From Chloroflexota bacterium (GTDB lineage: Bacteria; Chloroflexota; UBA6077; JACCZL01), in assembly GCA_020845495.1 (NCBI GenBank), contig JADLFM010000133.1, forward strand, positions 1-33,485: a stretch of 33,485 bases of DNA, given 5' to 3'. Under the pieces are notes generated by a model. It saw only the letters and a program-made list of their open reading frames with translations. It was not told the DNA's origin and made no database searches. Positions 15,600-24,391 of this stretch are shown here, in pieces (positions within the stretch are counted from its first letter, which is position 1; each line of letters opens with the position of its first letter). Made by a program: the position numbers and the translations under genes.

Positions 15600-16060
15600 G
15601 AGGCCGCCTCCTGTGCCTGATTCGCCGCCTGGTTCGGCTGGCTCTGCTTGACCTGGCCGGCATGCGGGTGCTCACCGCCGGCGTACACGTGGAGTTTCCG
15701 CAACTGCTGGCGCCCGAGCGCCGTGTGCGGCACCATCCCGCGAACGGCTCGCTCGACAACCCGCTCTGGCCGCCTGGCCAGTTCCACCTTGACCGGCACG
15801 GCGCGGAATCCGCCCGGATAGCCGGAGTGGCGATAGTACATCTTCTGGTCGACCTTCGCGCCGGTGAGCGCCACGTGAGCGGCGTTCACGACGATGACAT
15901 GGTCGCCAGTATCGAGGTGAGGGGCATAGGTCGGCTTGTGCTTGCCGCGCAGCAACTGGGCCACCTGCGAGGCCAGCCGCCCAAGCGGGACGCCCGTGGC
16001 GTCGATCACGTGCCACTCGCGCGTGATCTCCTTCGCCTTGGGCGAGTAGGTCTTCATCAT
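15596..16060 (-). CDS. rplM: 50S ribosomal protein L13
   Basis: L13 is an early-assembling 23S rRNA binding protein. The 154-residue product begins [20 protein letters not shown] and carries [34 protein letters not shown] and the family signature region around [12 protein letters not shown] tail of about 17 residues rich in Gln, Asn and Ala ([16 protein letters not shown]) is longer than usual. Two consecutive ATGs occur (16060 and 16057). The first forms an ATGA overlap with the truA stop and has GAGGAG about 9 nt upstream, so I use it. Confidence 0.97.
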   Translation of the reverse strand: MMKTYSPKAKEITREWHVIDATGVPLGRLASQVAQLLRGKHKPTYAPHLDTGDHVIVVNAAHVALTGAKVDQKMYYRHSGYPGGFRAVPVKVELARRPERVVERAVRGMVPHTALGRQQLRKLHVYAGGEHPHAGQVKQSQPNQAANQAQEAAS

Positions 16061-16959
16061 CCTGTCACTCCTCGCAGCACACCGGTCATGTGCGCTGGTG
16101 CGATCGCGCCCCACCGGGCGGAGAATCGCTCGCTCTGGTCCCCCGCTGAGCGGTCGTCGCGACTGCCGTCAGCGGAGGGTTGGTCTACCGGACCTGTGTA
16201 GTCTATGGTGGCTGGATACTCAACGCCGGTCAACATCAGGCCGTGTGGTGGAGCGTTCGGGCCGGCTCGCCGCCGGTCGCGAGCGGCCAGGACGGATGGC
16301 AATGCGCTCGCGCTCAATTGCCCTCGGCCGACCTGGACGAGTGTGCCGACGATACCGCGGACCATGTGCCGTAGGAAGGCCGTCGCGGTGATCTCGAAGC
16401 CGAGCAACCCGGCCTCTGACCACCATGCCGCCTGCTCGACGACGCGCTCCGTCGAGTGCCCGGCCGGCTCGCGCGCAGCCTGGCTCGCGAAGCTCGCGAA
16501 ATCGTGCCGCCCGAGCAAGGCGCTTGCCGCCTCCTGCATCGACGGGACGTCGAGCGGGTCCGGTACGTGCCAGGCCCAACGCCGCCACCAGAGCGAGCGG
16601 CGGGGCTGGTTCCAGATCACGTACCGGTAGTGGCGGCGCGTTGCGCTCCGACGGGCATCGAACCAGTCCGGCGCAGCGGCTGCCGTTTCCACCACGACGT
16701 CCTCCGGCAGGAGCGCGTTCAACGCTCGCCGCACCTCGGCCGGCGCAAGCCGTCCGCGCGTCGCGAAGCTGACCACCTGTCCGCTGGCGTGGACGCCGGC
16801 GTCGGTTCGGCCAGCCGCCGTGACTCGGATCGTCTCGCCCAGGCACTGCGTAAGTGCTCCTTCCACCACCTCCTGTATCGTCGTTCGGCCCGGCTGAAGG
16901 CTGAAGCCGGCGTAGCGCGTGCCCTCATAGGCCAGGGTCAGGCGCAGCGTCCGGGGCAT
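16057..16959 (-). CDS. truA: tRNA pseudouridine(38-40) synthase TruA
   Basis: TruA isomerises uridines 38-40 in the tRNA anticodon arm. The catalytic Asp is in [14 protein letters not shown]. Other family segments are [30 protein letters not shown] and [18 protein letters not shown] choose the ATG at 16959 ([13 protein letters not shown]) because TruA proteins begin there; a GTG at 16983 would add eight residues. The 300-residue product is longer than usual because about 50 residues after the end of the conserved domain form a polar tail. Its stop overlaps the rplM start. Placement between rplQ and rplM is common in bacteria. Confidence 0.95.
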   Translation of the reverse strand: MPRTLRLTLAYEGTRYAGFSLQPGRTTIQEVVEGALTQCLGETIRVTAAGRTDAGVHASGQVVSFATRGRLAPAEVRRALNALLPEDVVVETAAAAPDWFDARRSATRRHYRYVIWNQPRRSLWWRRWAWHVPDPLDVPSMQEAASALLGRHDFASFASQAAREPAGHSTERVVEQAAWWSEAGLLGFEITATAFLRHMVRGIVGTLVQVGRGQLSASALPSVLAARDRRRAGPNAPPHGLMLTGVEYPATIDYTGPVDQPSADGSRDDRSAGDQSERFSARWGAIAPAHMTGVLRGVTG

Positions 16960-17000
16960 GCGTTCGGACGGCGCCTCACCCACGTTATCTCTCGAACACG

Positions 17001-17354
17001 TTACTTCAGGATCTCGACCTGCGCCATTGGGGCGCCGTCGCTCTTGCGCGGCATGAGCTTGATGAGCCGAGTGTAGCCGCCCGGCCGGCTCATGAAGCGG
17101 GGGCCGAGGTCGCTGAACAACTTGTCAACCACCTTCATGTCGAACACGCGCGTGAGCGCCAGCCGACGATGGTGGACGTCGTTGGTCTTACCGAGCGTGA
17201 TGACCTTCTCGGCCTCACGTCGAAGCTCGCGGGCCTTCGCCTCGGTGGTCCGGACCTTCTCGTAGCGGAGGAGGTCCGTGATCTGGTTGCGGATCAGGGC
17301 CAGGCGATGGTCGGTCGGCCGACCCAGCTTCCGACCACCCATTCGGTGTCGCAC
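17001..17354 (-). CDS. rplQ: 50S ribosomal protein L17
   Basis: L17 binds 23S rRNA near the exit tunnel. The 117-residue product begins with GTG (MRHRMGGRKLGRPTDHRLAL), has NQITDLLRYEKVRTTEAKA in the middle and ends in the expected TRLIKLMPRKSDGAPMAQVE. GGAGGAATC sits 5 nt upstream of the GTG. It follows rpoA by 12 nt, the classical alpha-operon arrangement. Confidence 0.98.
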   Translation of the reverse strand: MRHRMGGRKLGRPTDHRLALIRNQITDLLRYEKVRTTEAKARELRREAEKVITLGKTNDVHHRRLALTRVFDMKVVDKLFSDLGPRFMSRPGGYTRLIKLMPRKSDGAPMAQVEILK

Positions 17355-17366
17355 GATTCCTCCGCT

Positions 17367-18386
17367 TTACTCGTCGTCCTCGTCTTCCGACACGTCGTAG
17401 ACGAGATCATCCGTGCCGGTACGCTCAGCTCCCACGCCGACGGCCGCGCCGTCCTGTTCCTCGCCCTCGGGCAAGAGCCCGTGCTGTCGGAGCCGCTCGC
17501 GGAGCTCTTCAAGTGACTTCTGGCCGAAGTTCCGCAGCGAGAGGAGCTCGTCCTCGCTCATCTGCATCACCTGGCCCACCTTGGTGATCTGGGAGCGCTT
17601 GAGGCAGTTGTACGTTCGCTGTGACAGATCGAGTTGCTCGATCGGCATGTCCAGGATGTGGCTCGGGATCGAGCCGGTCGCCAGGCTGCCGCGATCGGCG
17701 CGGCGAGTTGGCTGTTGGAGATCCGTAAAGACGCTGAACTGCTCGATCAACGTCGAGGCAGCCTGGACCAGCGCGTCCATCGGCGAGATCGTCCCGTCGG
17801 TCAGGATCTCGATGGTCAGGCTGTCGAGGTCGGTCCGCTCGCCGACGCGGGTATTCTCGACCCGGTAGTTGACCCGCCGGATCGGTGAGAAGATCGCGTC
17901 GACCGGGATTACGCCGAGCGACGGCGGCTCGCGGCCGTCAGAGGATCGGAAGCCCTTCCCCTTCTCTACCGTCAGTTCGAGCTCGAGCCGCGAATCGCCG
18001 CCGTCGAGGCTCGCGAGGTACAGCTCGGGATTGACGATGTCGATCTCGCTCGGGTAGATCAGGTCGGCGGCAGTCACGACACCCGGGCCGGACGCGATCA
18101 GGCGCAACTGGGTGGGCTGGTCGGTGTAGGACTTGAGACGGAGCTGCTTCAGATTGAGAATCAGCTCGGTCGTGTCTTCCTTGACCCCCGGAATGGTCGC
18201 GAACTCATGATAGACGCCGTCCACCTTGATCTGGGTGACGGCGGCACCCGCTAGCGAGGAGAGGAGCACTCGCCGCAGTGCGTTGCCCAGGGTCAGGCCG
18301 TAGCCACGCTCCAACGGCTCGACCTGAAACCGGCCGAAATCTTCGGAGGTGTGCAGAGCCTCGACTTTCGCAACAATATTTTCCAA
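17367..18386 (-). CDS. rpoA: RNA polymerase subunit alpha
   Basis: Alpha dimerises to nucleate RNA polymerase assembly and its C-terminal domain contacts UP elements and activators. The start is a TTG at 18386 (MENIVAKVEALH) with AGGAGG 8 nt upstream; the frame continues upstream but without family similarity. The N-terminal domain has GYGLTLGNALRRVLLSSL. The C-terminal domain (IEQLDLSQRTYNCLKRSQ to NFGQKSLEELRERL) keeps the DNA-contact residues equivalent to E. coli R265, N268 and K298. The product is 339 residues and ends in an acidic tail (DVSEDEDDE). A hairpin abuts the ribosome binding site. Confidence 0.98.
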   Translation of the reverse strand: MENIVAKVEALHTSEDFGRFQVEPLERGYGLTLGNALRRVLLSSLAGAAVTQIKVDGVYHEFATIPGVKEDTTELILNLKQLRLKSYTDQPTQLRLIASGPGVVTAADLIYPSEIDIVNPELYLASLDGGDSRLELELTVEKGKGFRSSDGREPPSLGVIPVDAIFSPIRRVNYRVENTRVGERTDLDSLTIEILTDGTISPMDALVQAASTLIEQFSVFTDLQQPTRRADRGSLATGSIPSHILDMPIEQLDLSQRTYNCLKRSQITKVGQVMQMSEDELLSLRNFGQKSLEELRERLRQHGLLPEGEEQDGAAVGVGAERTGTDDLVYDVSEDEDDE

Positions 18387-18402
18387 GGTGTGGGCCTCCT
18401 CA

Positions 18403-18430
18403 CCGGTCGGGCGACCGCGCGGCCGACCGG
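18403..18430 (-). promoter_or_regulatory. 8-bp hairpin next to the rpoA ribosome binding site
   Basis: ccggtcgg (18403-18410) and ccgaccgg (18423-18430) are perfect arms. On the minus strand the stem ends a few bases before the GAGGAGG of rpoA. Together with the TTG start it could tune alpha synthesis; this is inferred from position only. Confidence 0.35.
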
Positions 18431-18478
18431 CAGCTCGCATCCGCGAACCGGGGTATGCGCAGCCGTCCGAGCGGGCTG

Positions 18479-19105
18479 CTAGCGCGAATAGAACTCGACG
18501 ACCAGTTGCTCGTTGACGGGTGTCTCGATTTCGTCGCGGCCGGGGAGGTTCAGCACACGCCCGCTCATCCCCGCGACGTTCATCTCGAGCCACTGTGGCA
18601 CGGCCTTGCGCGCCAGGCCCTCCTGCACGATCTTGAAGTATTCGAGTTGGCGGGCCTTCGGCATGACGGAGATGACGTCGTTCGGCTTGACCAACGCCGA
18701 CGGGATGTCCGTGCGCCGCCCGTTGAGGGCGAAGTGGCCGTGCCGGACCAACTGGCGCGCCTGTTTCCGGGAGTCAGCGAATCCCAGGCGGTACACCACG
18801 TTGTCCAACCGGCTCTCGAGGACACGCAGGAGGTTCGCGCCGGTCACACCGTGCCGCCGCTCGGCCTCGCTGAAGTGCTTGCGGAACTGGCGTTCGAGCA
18901 CCCCGTAGACGTACCGTGACTTCTGCTTCTCTTTCAGTTGGTTCGCGTACTCGGACAGCTTGCGTCGCCGCTGCCCATGATCCCCGGGCGGGTAGTTCCG
19001 CCGCTCGATCGCGCACTTCGGACCGAAGCAGCGCTCCCCCTTCAGAAAGAGCTTGAGCCCGTGGCGTCGGCAGATCCGACAGACCGGACCGGTGTATCGT
19101 GCCAT
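18479..19105 (-). CDS. rpsD: 30S ribosomal protein S4
   Basis: S4 is a primary 16S rRNA binder that nucleates 30S assembly and often represses its own operon. The 208-residue product starts [16 protein letters not shown] and has four N-terminal cysteines (CRIC, then CFGPKC), so it is the zinc-binding form. The S4 RNA-binding domain reads [20 protein letters not shown] followed by [15 protein letters not shown]. The ATG at 19105 has GGAG 7 nt upstream; the open frame upstream to 19441 shows no similarity. An unusual gap of about 350 nt separates it from rpsK. Confidence 0.98.
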   Translation of the reverse strand: MARYTGPVCRICRRHGLKLFLKGERCFGPKCAIERRNYPPGDHGQRRRKLSEYANQLKEKQKSRYVYGVLERQFRKHFSEAERRHGVTGANLLRVLESRLDNVVYRLGFADSRKQARQLVRHGHFALNGRRTDIPSALVKPNDVISVMPKARQLEYFKIVQEGLARKAVPQWLEMNVAGMSGRVLNLPGRDEIETPVNEQLVVEFYSR

Positions 19106-19457
19106 TGATGCTCCAGATGCTCCCGCGAGTCGACCGTACAGCCGCTCTGTGTCGTCCCTGTCGGCATGTGTGCGGTCGGCACGTGTGCGCGGCAGGTTTA
19201 CGCAGTCGCGCAGGGCGCGCGTTGACTGAGGTAACGAGGTTCCGTCTGTCCCTGAGACCCTGTTGAGGTACTCGGGGGTGTGCCCTGTGGGTGGTGCCGG
19301 GGATCTACCCGAGGGTGTGAGCCTCGGGGCGTCGCGTGTAGTGCGTCGGTGAGCGTGTGTCGGGTGTTCTGTGCCGGGTGATGGTGACGTTTCCCGTCCC
19401 GCGAAGATGGGTCCGACGCGGACAGTGCCGCGCGGACCCACGGAACGGAGGCTGATC
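19106..19457 (-). other. 350-nt leader/gap between rpsK and rpsD
   Basis: No gene is evident. Read toward rpsD, the gap contains a 12-bp stem with one bulge at 19409-19439, starting 19 nt after the rpsK stop, and a 7-bp stem (cccgagg/cctcggg) at 19308-19328. The region could hold a terminator, a processing site or an S4-responsive leader. I see no clear promoter. Confidence 0.4.
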
Positions 19458-19856
19458 TTAGACGCGCCGCTTCTTCGGGGGGCGGCAACCGTTGTGCGGA
19501 ATCGGCGTCACGTCGATGATCGAGGTGACCGAAAGGCCAGCAGCCTGGAGCGAGCGGATGGCCGCCTCGCGGCCCGAGCCGGGGCCCTTCACGTAGACGT
19601 CCACCTGGCGCATCCCCTGCTCCATCGCCTTACGGGCAGCGGCATCCGCCGCCAGTCCGGCTGCGTAGGGCGTGCTCTTGCGTGAGCCCTTGAACCCGGC
19701 GCCGCCGGAACTGGACCAGGCCAGGGAATTGCCCTGGGGATCGGTGATCGTCACCAGCGTGTTGTTGAAGCTGGACTGGATGTAGGCACGCCCAGCCGGC
19801 ACGTTCTTGCGCTCGCGCCTGCGAGCACGCGCCGGGCCGCGTCGTCGCTCCGCCAC
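19458..19856 (-). CDS. rpsK: 30S ribosomal protein S11
   Basis: S11 forms part of the 30S platform near the mRNA exit. The 132-residue product has [20 protein letters not shown], the [18 protein letters not shown] segment and the ending [14 protein letters not shown], all typical. The start is GTG at 19856 with AGGAGG upstream, 15 nt after rpsM. Confidence 0.98.
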   Translation of the reverse strand: MAERRRGPARARRRERKNVPAGRAYIQSSFNNTLVTITDPQGNSLAWSSSGGAGFKGSRKSTPYAAGLAADAAARKAMEQGMRQVDVYVKGPGSGREAAIRSLQAAGLSVTSIIDVTPIPHNGCRPPKKRRV

Positions 19857-19871
19857 TCAAGGCCTCCTGGA

Positions 19872-20255
19872 CTACTTCTTTGCCGACGCCTTCTTGCGGC
19901 CTGCCACCGTCCGTCGGGGGCCCTTCCGCATCCGGGCATTCGTGCGCGTGCGCTGGCCGCGCACCGGCAGGTTCCGCCGGTGCCGAAGCCCGCGGTAGCA
20001 GCCGATTTCCATCAGCCGCTTGATGTTGAGGTTCACCTCGCGCCGCAGATCGCCTTCGACCGTGAACTCGCGGTCGATGATCTCGCGCAGGCGGCTGACC
20101 TCATCTTCCGTCAGATCCCGGACACGGGTGTCCGGATTGATGTTCGTCCGTTGCAGGATCTGCCGGGTCGTCGTCGGGCCGATCCCGTAGATGACCGGGA
20201 GCGCGGCCTCAACCCGACGGTCGCGCGGGATGTCCACACCGGCGATGCGAGCCAC
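19872..20255 (-). CDS. rpsM: 30S ribosomal protein S13
   Basis: S13 sits in the 30S head and bridges to 50S L5 and the P-site tRNA. The 127-residue product begins with GTG ([19 protein letters not shown]) and has [12 protein letters not shown], a helix-two-turn-helix core, and the basic end [20 protein letters not shown] followed by a Lys-rich tail. GGAGGG lies 7 nt upstream. The spacing to rpmJ is 16 nt. Confidence 0.98.
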   Translation of the reverse strand: MARIAGVDIPRDRRVEAALPVIYGIGPTTTRQILQRTNINPDTRVRDLTEDEVSRLREIIDREFTVEGDLRREVNLNIKRLMEIGCYRGLRHRRNLPVRGQRTRTNARMRKGPRRTVAGRKKASAKK

Positions 20256-20271
20256 CTCTACCCTCCGTCCC

Positions 20272-20385
20272 TTATCCCTGCTTCTGCTTGTGCTTGGGGT
20301 TGCTACAGATGATCAGCACCACGCCCTTTCGGCGGATGATCTTGCACCGCTCGCAGCGTGGTTTGATGGATGCGCGTACTTTCAT
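20272..20385 (-). CDS. rpmJ: 50S ribosomal protein L36
   Basis: This 37-residue protein reads [15 protein letters not shown] at its start and ends [12 protein letters not shown]. The zinc ligands C11, C14, C27 and H32 are all present, so this is the zinc-binding form. It lies between infA and rpsM, its normal place. Its ribosome binding site (GAGGG, 20396-20400 on the plus strand as ccctc) lies at the edge of the heptad-repeat element upstream. Confidence 0.96.
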   Translation of the reverse strand: MKVRASIKPRCERCKIIRRKGVVLIICSNPKHKQKQG

Positions 20386-20390
20386 GGTGT

Positions 20391-20476
20391 TCAGCCCTCA
20401 GTCATCAACCGTCAGTTGTCCGCCGTCAGCACCCGCGCCGCTCTCGTCCAGGCGCCCGACGCCTGACCGCTGAACC
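20391..20476 (-). repeat. heptad-repeat element D (infA-rpmJ)
   Basis: Plus-strand units run AGCCCTC, AGTCATC, AACCGTC, AGTTGTC, CGCCGTC from 20394, in 7-bp register. A partial opposite arm (gcctgaccgctgaaccc) lies near 20461-20477. It is the more degenerate of the four main elements. Its downstream edge on the minus strand reads GACTGAGGGCTGAAC and provides the rpmJ Shine-Dalgarno. Confidence 0.65.
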
Positions 20477-20519
20477 CTGCCCGCGCCGACCCGTCCGACG
20501 CACCAGCGCCGAGCGGCCG

Positions 20520-20738
20520 TCAGCGCGTGCGATGCGTGATTCGCCCGCGCGAGCGGTCGAACCGCGCGAGGGCGACACGCACCCGATCACCCGGCAGGAT
20601 GCGCCCGACGCCCAATCGCAAGCCCGTCGACATATGGGCTACCACCTGACTCCCGTCGGCCAATTCGACACGGAAGAGCGCGTTCGGGAGGGTTTCGAGA
20701 ACCCGTCCGTCGACCTCTGACGCGTCGTCACCAGGCAT
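20520..20738 (-). CDS. infA: translation initiation factor IF-1
   Basis: IF-1 occupies the ribosomal A site during initiation. The 72-residue product from the ATG at 20738 (MPGDDASEVDGRVLETLPNA) has the expected length and OB-fold signature FRVELADGSQVVAHMSTGL followed by RILPGDRVRVALARFD and GRITHR. GAGG lies 6 nt upstream; a further upstream in-frame start would add a Cys-rich leader unlike the family. No map gene lies between adk and infA, unlike many bacteria. Confidence 0.95.
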   Translation of the reverse strand: MPGDDASEVDGRVLETLPNALFRVELADGSQVVAHMSTGLRLGVGRILPGDRVRVALARFDRSRGRITHRTR

Positions 20739-20792
20739 GACTGCCTCGCGGGACAGCAGAAGACAGGGGCAGCACCCCAAACCACGAGTATA

Positions 20793-21527
20793 TCACATGA
20801 CGCTGCGTGGTGCGGTAATGGCTACACACAGCCCGTTCGTTACCTCGGCGACGGGGCGGTCGCCACGAACTTCGTGGAGGATGCCTCGTGACCGGTAGTA
20901 CTCGAGCACCGGCCGGGTGTCGCGATCGTAGACGTCCAGGCGGTGCCGTGCCGTCTCCTCCTTGTCGTCCTCCCGCTGGAACAACTCGCCGCCACAACGG
21001 TCGCAGACCCCGTCGCTGGCGGGCGGATTGAGCAGCATGTGATAGCTCGCGTGGCAGTTACGGCAGAGCCACCGTCCAGAGAGCCGGGCGAGCAACTCAG
21101 CGCGGGGAACTACCAGGTTGAGCACCACGTCGATGCGCTTCCCCTGCTGCTCCAGTAGTTCGTCGAGCGCTTTCGCCTGGCTCACAGTGCGCGGAAAGCC
21201 GTCGAGTATGAAGCCGTTCCGCCCATCCGGCTGGTGCAGCCGCGAGATGACCATGGCGACCGTAATCTCGTCTGGGACGAGATCGCCACGATCCATGTAC
21301 GCCTGCGCGAGCCGGCCGTACTCGGTGCCGTTCTTCACGGCCTCACGGAGCAGATCGCCGCTCGCCACGTGGGCGACTCCGATGAGACGCGCCACAGTGC
21401 CGGCCTGCGTCCCTTTCCCGGCGCCGGGTGGTCCCATCAGCACCACGTTCACAGGTGTACCTCGCTTGGGCATCAGTGTCACGGATGGCGGCGTCAGCAT
21501 CGACGTCATAGTCCGGGCGGCCTCCAT
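20793..21527 (-). CDS. adk: adenylate kinase (zinc-type LID)
   Basis: Adk catalyses ATP + AMP to 2 ADP in the cytoplasm. The P-loop is GPPGAGKGTQ, the AMP site includes ASGDLLREAV and GFPRTVSQA, and the LID has two cysteine pairs (CRNC and CDRC) that bind zinc, as in many Gram-positive and thermophilic enzymes. The 244-residue product has about 25 residues before the first strand. GGGAGG upstream supports the ATG at 21527. In-frame downstream ATGs exist at residues 7, 10 and 19, so a shorter form is possible. It follows secY after a 190-nt gap with a strong hairpin. Confidence 0.96.
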   Translation of the reverse strand: MEAARTMTSMLTPPSVTLMPKRGTPVNVVLMGPPGAGKGTQAGTVARLIGVAHVASGDLLREAVKNGTEYGRLAQAYMDRGDLVPDEITVAMVISRLHQPDGRNGFILDGFPRTVSQAKALDELLEQQGKRIDVVLNLVVPRAELLARLSGRWLCRNCHASYHMLLNPPASDGVCDRCGGELFQREDDKEETARHRLDVYDRDTRPVLEYYRSRGILHEVRGDRPVAEVTNGLCVAITAPRSVM

Positions 21528-21583
21528 GCCGTCCTCCCTTTCGCGTGCGGCGTCGCATTCAGGTGCGTCTTCGCACAGGATCG

Positions 21584-21617
21584 CTGGCGCGAGCGCGTTG
21601 TCACGCGCTCGCGCCAG
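21584..21617 (-). terminator. 15-bp perfect hairpin between secY and adk
   Basis: Arms 21584-21598 and 21603-21617 are perfectly complementary with a 4-nt loop. The stem lies about 100 nt after the secY stop and about 57 nt before the adk start. No T-run follows. It may be a partial terminator, an attenuator or a processing site that lowers adk relative to secY. Confidence 0.5.
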
Positions 21618-21719
21618 TACACGGTAGCGGATGACCCCACGGTCGTGGTGGAATTGCGGCCGTGGAGCCGTAGCGTCGTGAGATCTGGAGCGTCCGGGGG
21701 TACGTAGCGGCCAGGTCCA

Positions 21720-23042
21720 CTAGCGAATGAAACCGCGATAGTGACGCATCAGCAATTGAGCCTCGAGTTGCCGCATTGTATCCAGGCCGACCCCGACGAC
21801 GATCAACAGTGCCGTCGCCTGGATCGTGAGCGCCTGGACCCCGGTTATGGTCCTGACGATGAATGGCAGGATCGCGATCAGCCCCAGGAAGAGCGCCCCG
21901 ACCAGCGTTATCCGGAGCAGCACCTTGTACAGGTACTGCGCGGTCTGCGGGCCAGGCCGGATCCCGGGGATGAACCCACCCTGCTTCTGGAGGTTCTCCG
22001 CGATATTCTGCTGCTGGAAGATGACCAGCGTGTAGAAGAACGTGAAGGCAACCACGAGCCAGAAGTACAGAATCCAGTAACCCCAGCTTGTTTGCAGATT
22101 GAAGAAGTTGTGGACCGTCTCGGCAACCCAGCGCCCCCACTCGTTCTCGACGCCGAGGAAGTAGCCGGCAACGGTCCCCGGGAAGATCAGGATCGACGAG
22201 GCGAAGATCAGCGGGATCATACCCGCTGAGTTGACCTTGAGCGGAATGTGCGTGGTTTGCCCGCCGACCATCTGGCGCCCGCGAATCCGCTTCGCCACCT
22301 GGACTGGGATTCGCCGCTGCCCTTCGTAGATGATCACGATCGCCGCGACCGTGATCACCGACAGGATCGCGAAGATGATGACCGCCGTGAAGCCGGTGCC
22401 GCCCACGAGCGCCTGCCCAATCTCAGCCGGCAGGCGTGCGACGATTCCGCCGAAGATGATCATCGAGACGCCGTTGCCGACGCCATACTGGCTAATCAGC
22501 TCCCCGATCCAGATCAGCAGCAGCGTGCCCGCCGTCATCGTCAGGATCAGCGAGACAGTCCCGAGGGGGTTGACGCTAAATCCGAAGTTCTGAATGATCG
22601 GCTGGCCGCCGGTGCCGGCAATAGCCGTCGCATTGAGAAGCTGCGGCGTACCGTATGCCTGAGCCATCGCCAGCGGCACCGTCAGCCAGTGGGTCATCTG
22701 GTTGATGCGGTTCCGCCCGGACTCCCCCTCCTTCGAGATTTCGGTCAGCCGGGGGATCACCGGCACGAGGAGTTGCATGATGATCGACGCCGTGATGTAC
22801 GGGTAGACGCCCATCGCGGCGATGGAGAAACTGGCGAGTGCTCCACCAGAGAACAGATCGAGGAACCCGACGAACTGGTTCTCGTCGAACAACTGGTTGA
22901 GCGCCGCGACGTTCACGCCGGGCATTGGCACGTGCGCGATGAACCGGAACAACACCAGAAGCCCCAGCGTGTACAGGAGCTTCTGGCGGAGATCCGGGAT
23001 TTTGAATGCGTTAAGAAGCGCCTGGAGCGTGCTCAAGCCCAT
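21720..23042 (-). CDS. secY: preprotein translocase subunit SecY
   Basis: SecY is the channel of the Sec translocon. The 440-residue product has ten predicted transmembrane segments. Family signatures are FRFIAHVPMPGVNVAAL near TM1, YPYITASIIMQLL (TM2), GNGVSMIIFGGIV, the basic cytoplasmic loop RRIPVQVAKRIRGRQ, and the NIAENLQKQGGFIPGIRPG region before TM9. The ATG at 23042 with GGGAGGG upstream is preferred to an in-frame start eight codons earlier. The start lies 32 nt inside the end of rplO, so translation is probably coupled. Confidence 0.98.
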   Translation of the reverse strand: MGLSTLQALLNAFKIPDLRQKLLYTLGLLVLFRFIAHVPMPGVNVAALNQLFDENQFVGFLDLFSGGALASFSIAAMGVYPYITASIIMQLLVPVIPRLTEISKEGESGRNRINQMTHWLTVPLAMAQAYGTPQLLNATAIAGTGGQPIIQNFGFSVNPLGTVSLILTMTAGTLLLIWIGELISQYGVGNGVSMIIFGGIVARLPAEIGQALVGGTGFTAVIIFAILSVITVAAIVIIYEGQRRIPVQVAKRIRGRQMVGGQTTHIPLKVNSAGMIPLIFASSILIFPGTVAGYFLGVENEWGRWVAETVHNFFNLQTSWGYWILYFWLVVAFTFFYTLVIFQQQNIAENLQKQGGFIPGIRPGPQTAQYLYKVLLRITLVGALFLGLIAILPFIVRTITGVQALTIQATALLIVVGVGLDTMRQLEAQLLMRHYRGFIR

Positions 23043-23475
23043 GGCAGGTCCCTCCCGCTGCCTCAATCTTCTGGCGAGCGGTGGCGGAGAATCGGTGCGC
23101 GGTGATGGTGAGCGGCCGATCGATCTCGCCGACGCCGAGGATCTTGGCCTTCTCGCGGTCGTTCTTCAGCAAGCCAGCCCCAACCAGCGCCGCCACGTCG
23201 ACGGTCGAGCCAGCCGCAAACCGCGCCAATGCGGCGAGGTTGATCGGACGGTACTCGACTCGCGCGAGTGGCGTAAAGCCGCGCCGGTACGGCAGCTTCC
23301 GCACCAGTGGCAACTGGCCGCCTTCGAAGTAGGGCGCCACGCCGCCGCCTGCCCGGGCCTTCTGACCCTTCGTGCCCTTGCCGGCCGTGGTACCACGGCC
23401 GGAGCCGAGACCCCGGCCGATACGGCGTCGCTTCGTGTGGGCGCCCTTCGGGGGCGCCAGCTCATGCAGTCTCAT
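23011..23475 (-). CDS. rplO: 50S ribosomal protein L15
   Basis: L15 binds 23S rRNA late in 50S assembly. The 154-residue product from the ATG at 23475 ([20 protein letters not shown]) has the Gly-rich [19 protein letters not shown], then [18 protein letters not shown], and ends with ADP-binding-like KIEAAGGT typical of L15. Its 3' end overlaps secY by 32 nt and its start overlaps the rpmD end by 14 nt. GAGGGG precedes the start. Confidence 0.97.
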   Translation of the reverse strand: MRLHELAPPKGAHTKRRRIGRGLGSGRGTTAGKGTKGQKARAGGGVAPYFEGGQLPLVRKLPYRRGFTPLARVEYRPINLAALARFAAGSTVDVAALVGAGLLKNDREKAKILGVGEIDRPLTITAHRFSATARQKIEAAGGTCHGLEHAPGAS

Positions 23476-23806
23476 CGATAGTCCCCTCAGGCAGCGCACC
23501 CGCCGGGGCCGAGACGATGCTCGTCGCTGCCCCCGCCGACGACGATGCGGCTGGCGCTGATCCGCTGCCGCCCCGGCTCCGGTCGAGCCGCTCTCGCCTC
23601 GGCTGGTGCTCGGACATGACCTCCTCCACAGTTACGAGGTGTTGAATGGCGAAAACCATCCCACGCATCTGTGGATTATCCGGCCGGATGACGCTGTGGT
23701 GCAGCTTCCGTAGCCCGAGGGCTCGCGCGGTCAGCTTCTGCCGCTCAGAGTAGCCAATCGGGCTCTTCACCAGCGTAATCTTCAGACTAGGCTGTGATGC
23801 CGGCAT
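23462..23806 (-). CDS. rpmD: 50S ribosomal protein L30 with C-terminal extension
   Basis: The first 60 residues are a normal L30: [39 protein letters not shown] and [11 protein letters not shown]30 is normally about 60 residues; here a further 50 residues of Ser/Ala/Gly-rich, probably disordered sequence follow ([18 protein letters not shown]). The start at 23806 has AGGAGGG upstream and lies inside the last 20 nt of rpsE; the end overlaps rplO by 14 nt. The extension runs through to the rplO start, so it might have arisen by loss of an earlier stop. Confidence 0.94.
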   Translation of the reverse strand: MPASQPSLKITLVKSPIGYSERQKLTARALGLRKLHHSVIRPDNPQMRGMVFAIQHLVTVEEVMSEHQPRRERLDRSRGGSGSAPAASSSAGAATSIVSAPAGALPEGTIDETA

Positions 23807-24323
23807 CGGCGGCCCTCCTCTTGTACGGTAGCAAATCGCCGACGTCCTTCCCGCGCATGGCGGCGACGTCGGCCGGCTCGCGGAGGTTCCGGAGGGCTTC
23901 GAGCGACGCCTGAACGAGGTTCACCGGGTTGTTGCTCCCCAGTGACTTGGTCAGGATGTCGTGGATACCGGCCAGCTCGACGACCGGGCGCACCGAGCCC
24001 CCGGCGATCACACCCGTTCCCGGTGCGGCCGGCTTCATCATCACTCGCGCCGCCCCAAAGTTCTGCAAGATCGGATGTGGAATCGTCCGCCCTTCGAGCG
24101 GCACCCGGATCAGGCTCTTCTTGGCAATCTCGGCGCCCTTGCGGATCGCGTCGGGAACCTCGTTCGCCTTGCCCAGGCCGACGCCGACGGTGCCGTTGCC
24201 GTCACCGACGACCACGAGCGCGCTAAAACTGAAGCGACGGCCGCCCTTGACGACCTTCGCCACACGATTGATCTTGACCACCCGTTCCTCGAGGTTCAGG
24301 CCGGTCGGGTCGATCCTTGGCAT
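23787..24323 (-). CDS. rpsE: 30S ribosomal protein S5
   Basis: S5 takes part in decoding fidelity at the 30S mRNA entry. The 178-residue product has [39 protein letters not shown] and [20 protein letters not shown], followed by the C-terminal domain [25 protein letters not shown] precedes the ATG at 24323. It overlaps rpmD by 20 nt at its end. Confidence 0.98.
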   Translation of the reverse strand: MPRIDPTGLNLEERVVKINRVAKVVKGGRRFSFSALVVVGDGNGTVGVGLGKANEVPDAIRKGAEIAKKSLIRVPLEGRTIPHPILQNFGAARVMMKPAAPGTGVIAGGSVRPVVELAGIHDILTKSLGSNNPVNLVQASLEALRNLREPADVAAMRGKDVGDLLPYKRRAADAGITA

Positions 24324-24391
24324 ATCTTCTCCTGGCGAGCGCAGTGTGCGCTCAAACGCCGTCTCCCTAGACGGCCAGGGCCCGACGGTCC

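Noticed and set aside
19106..19441. Upstream coding extension of rpsD
   Set aside because: S4 begins MARYTG at 19105 with a ribosome binding site; the upstream frame is low-complexity and unlike S4.
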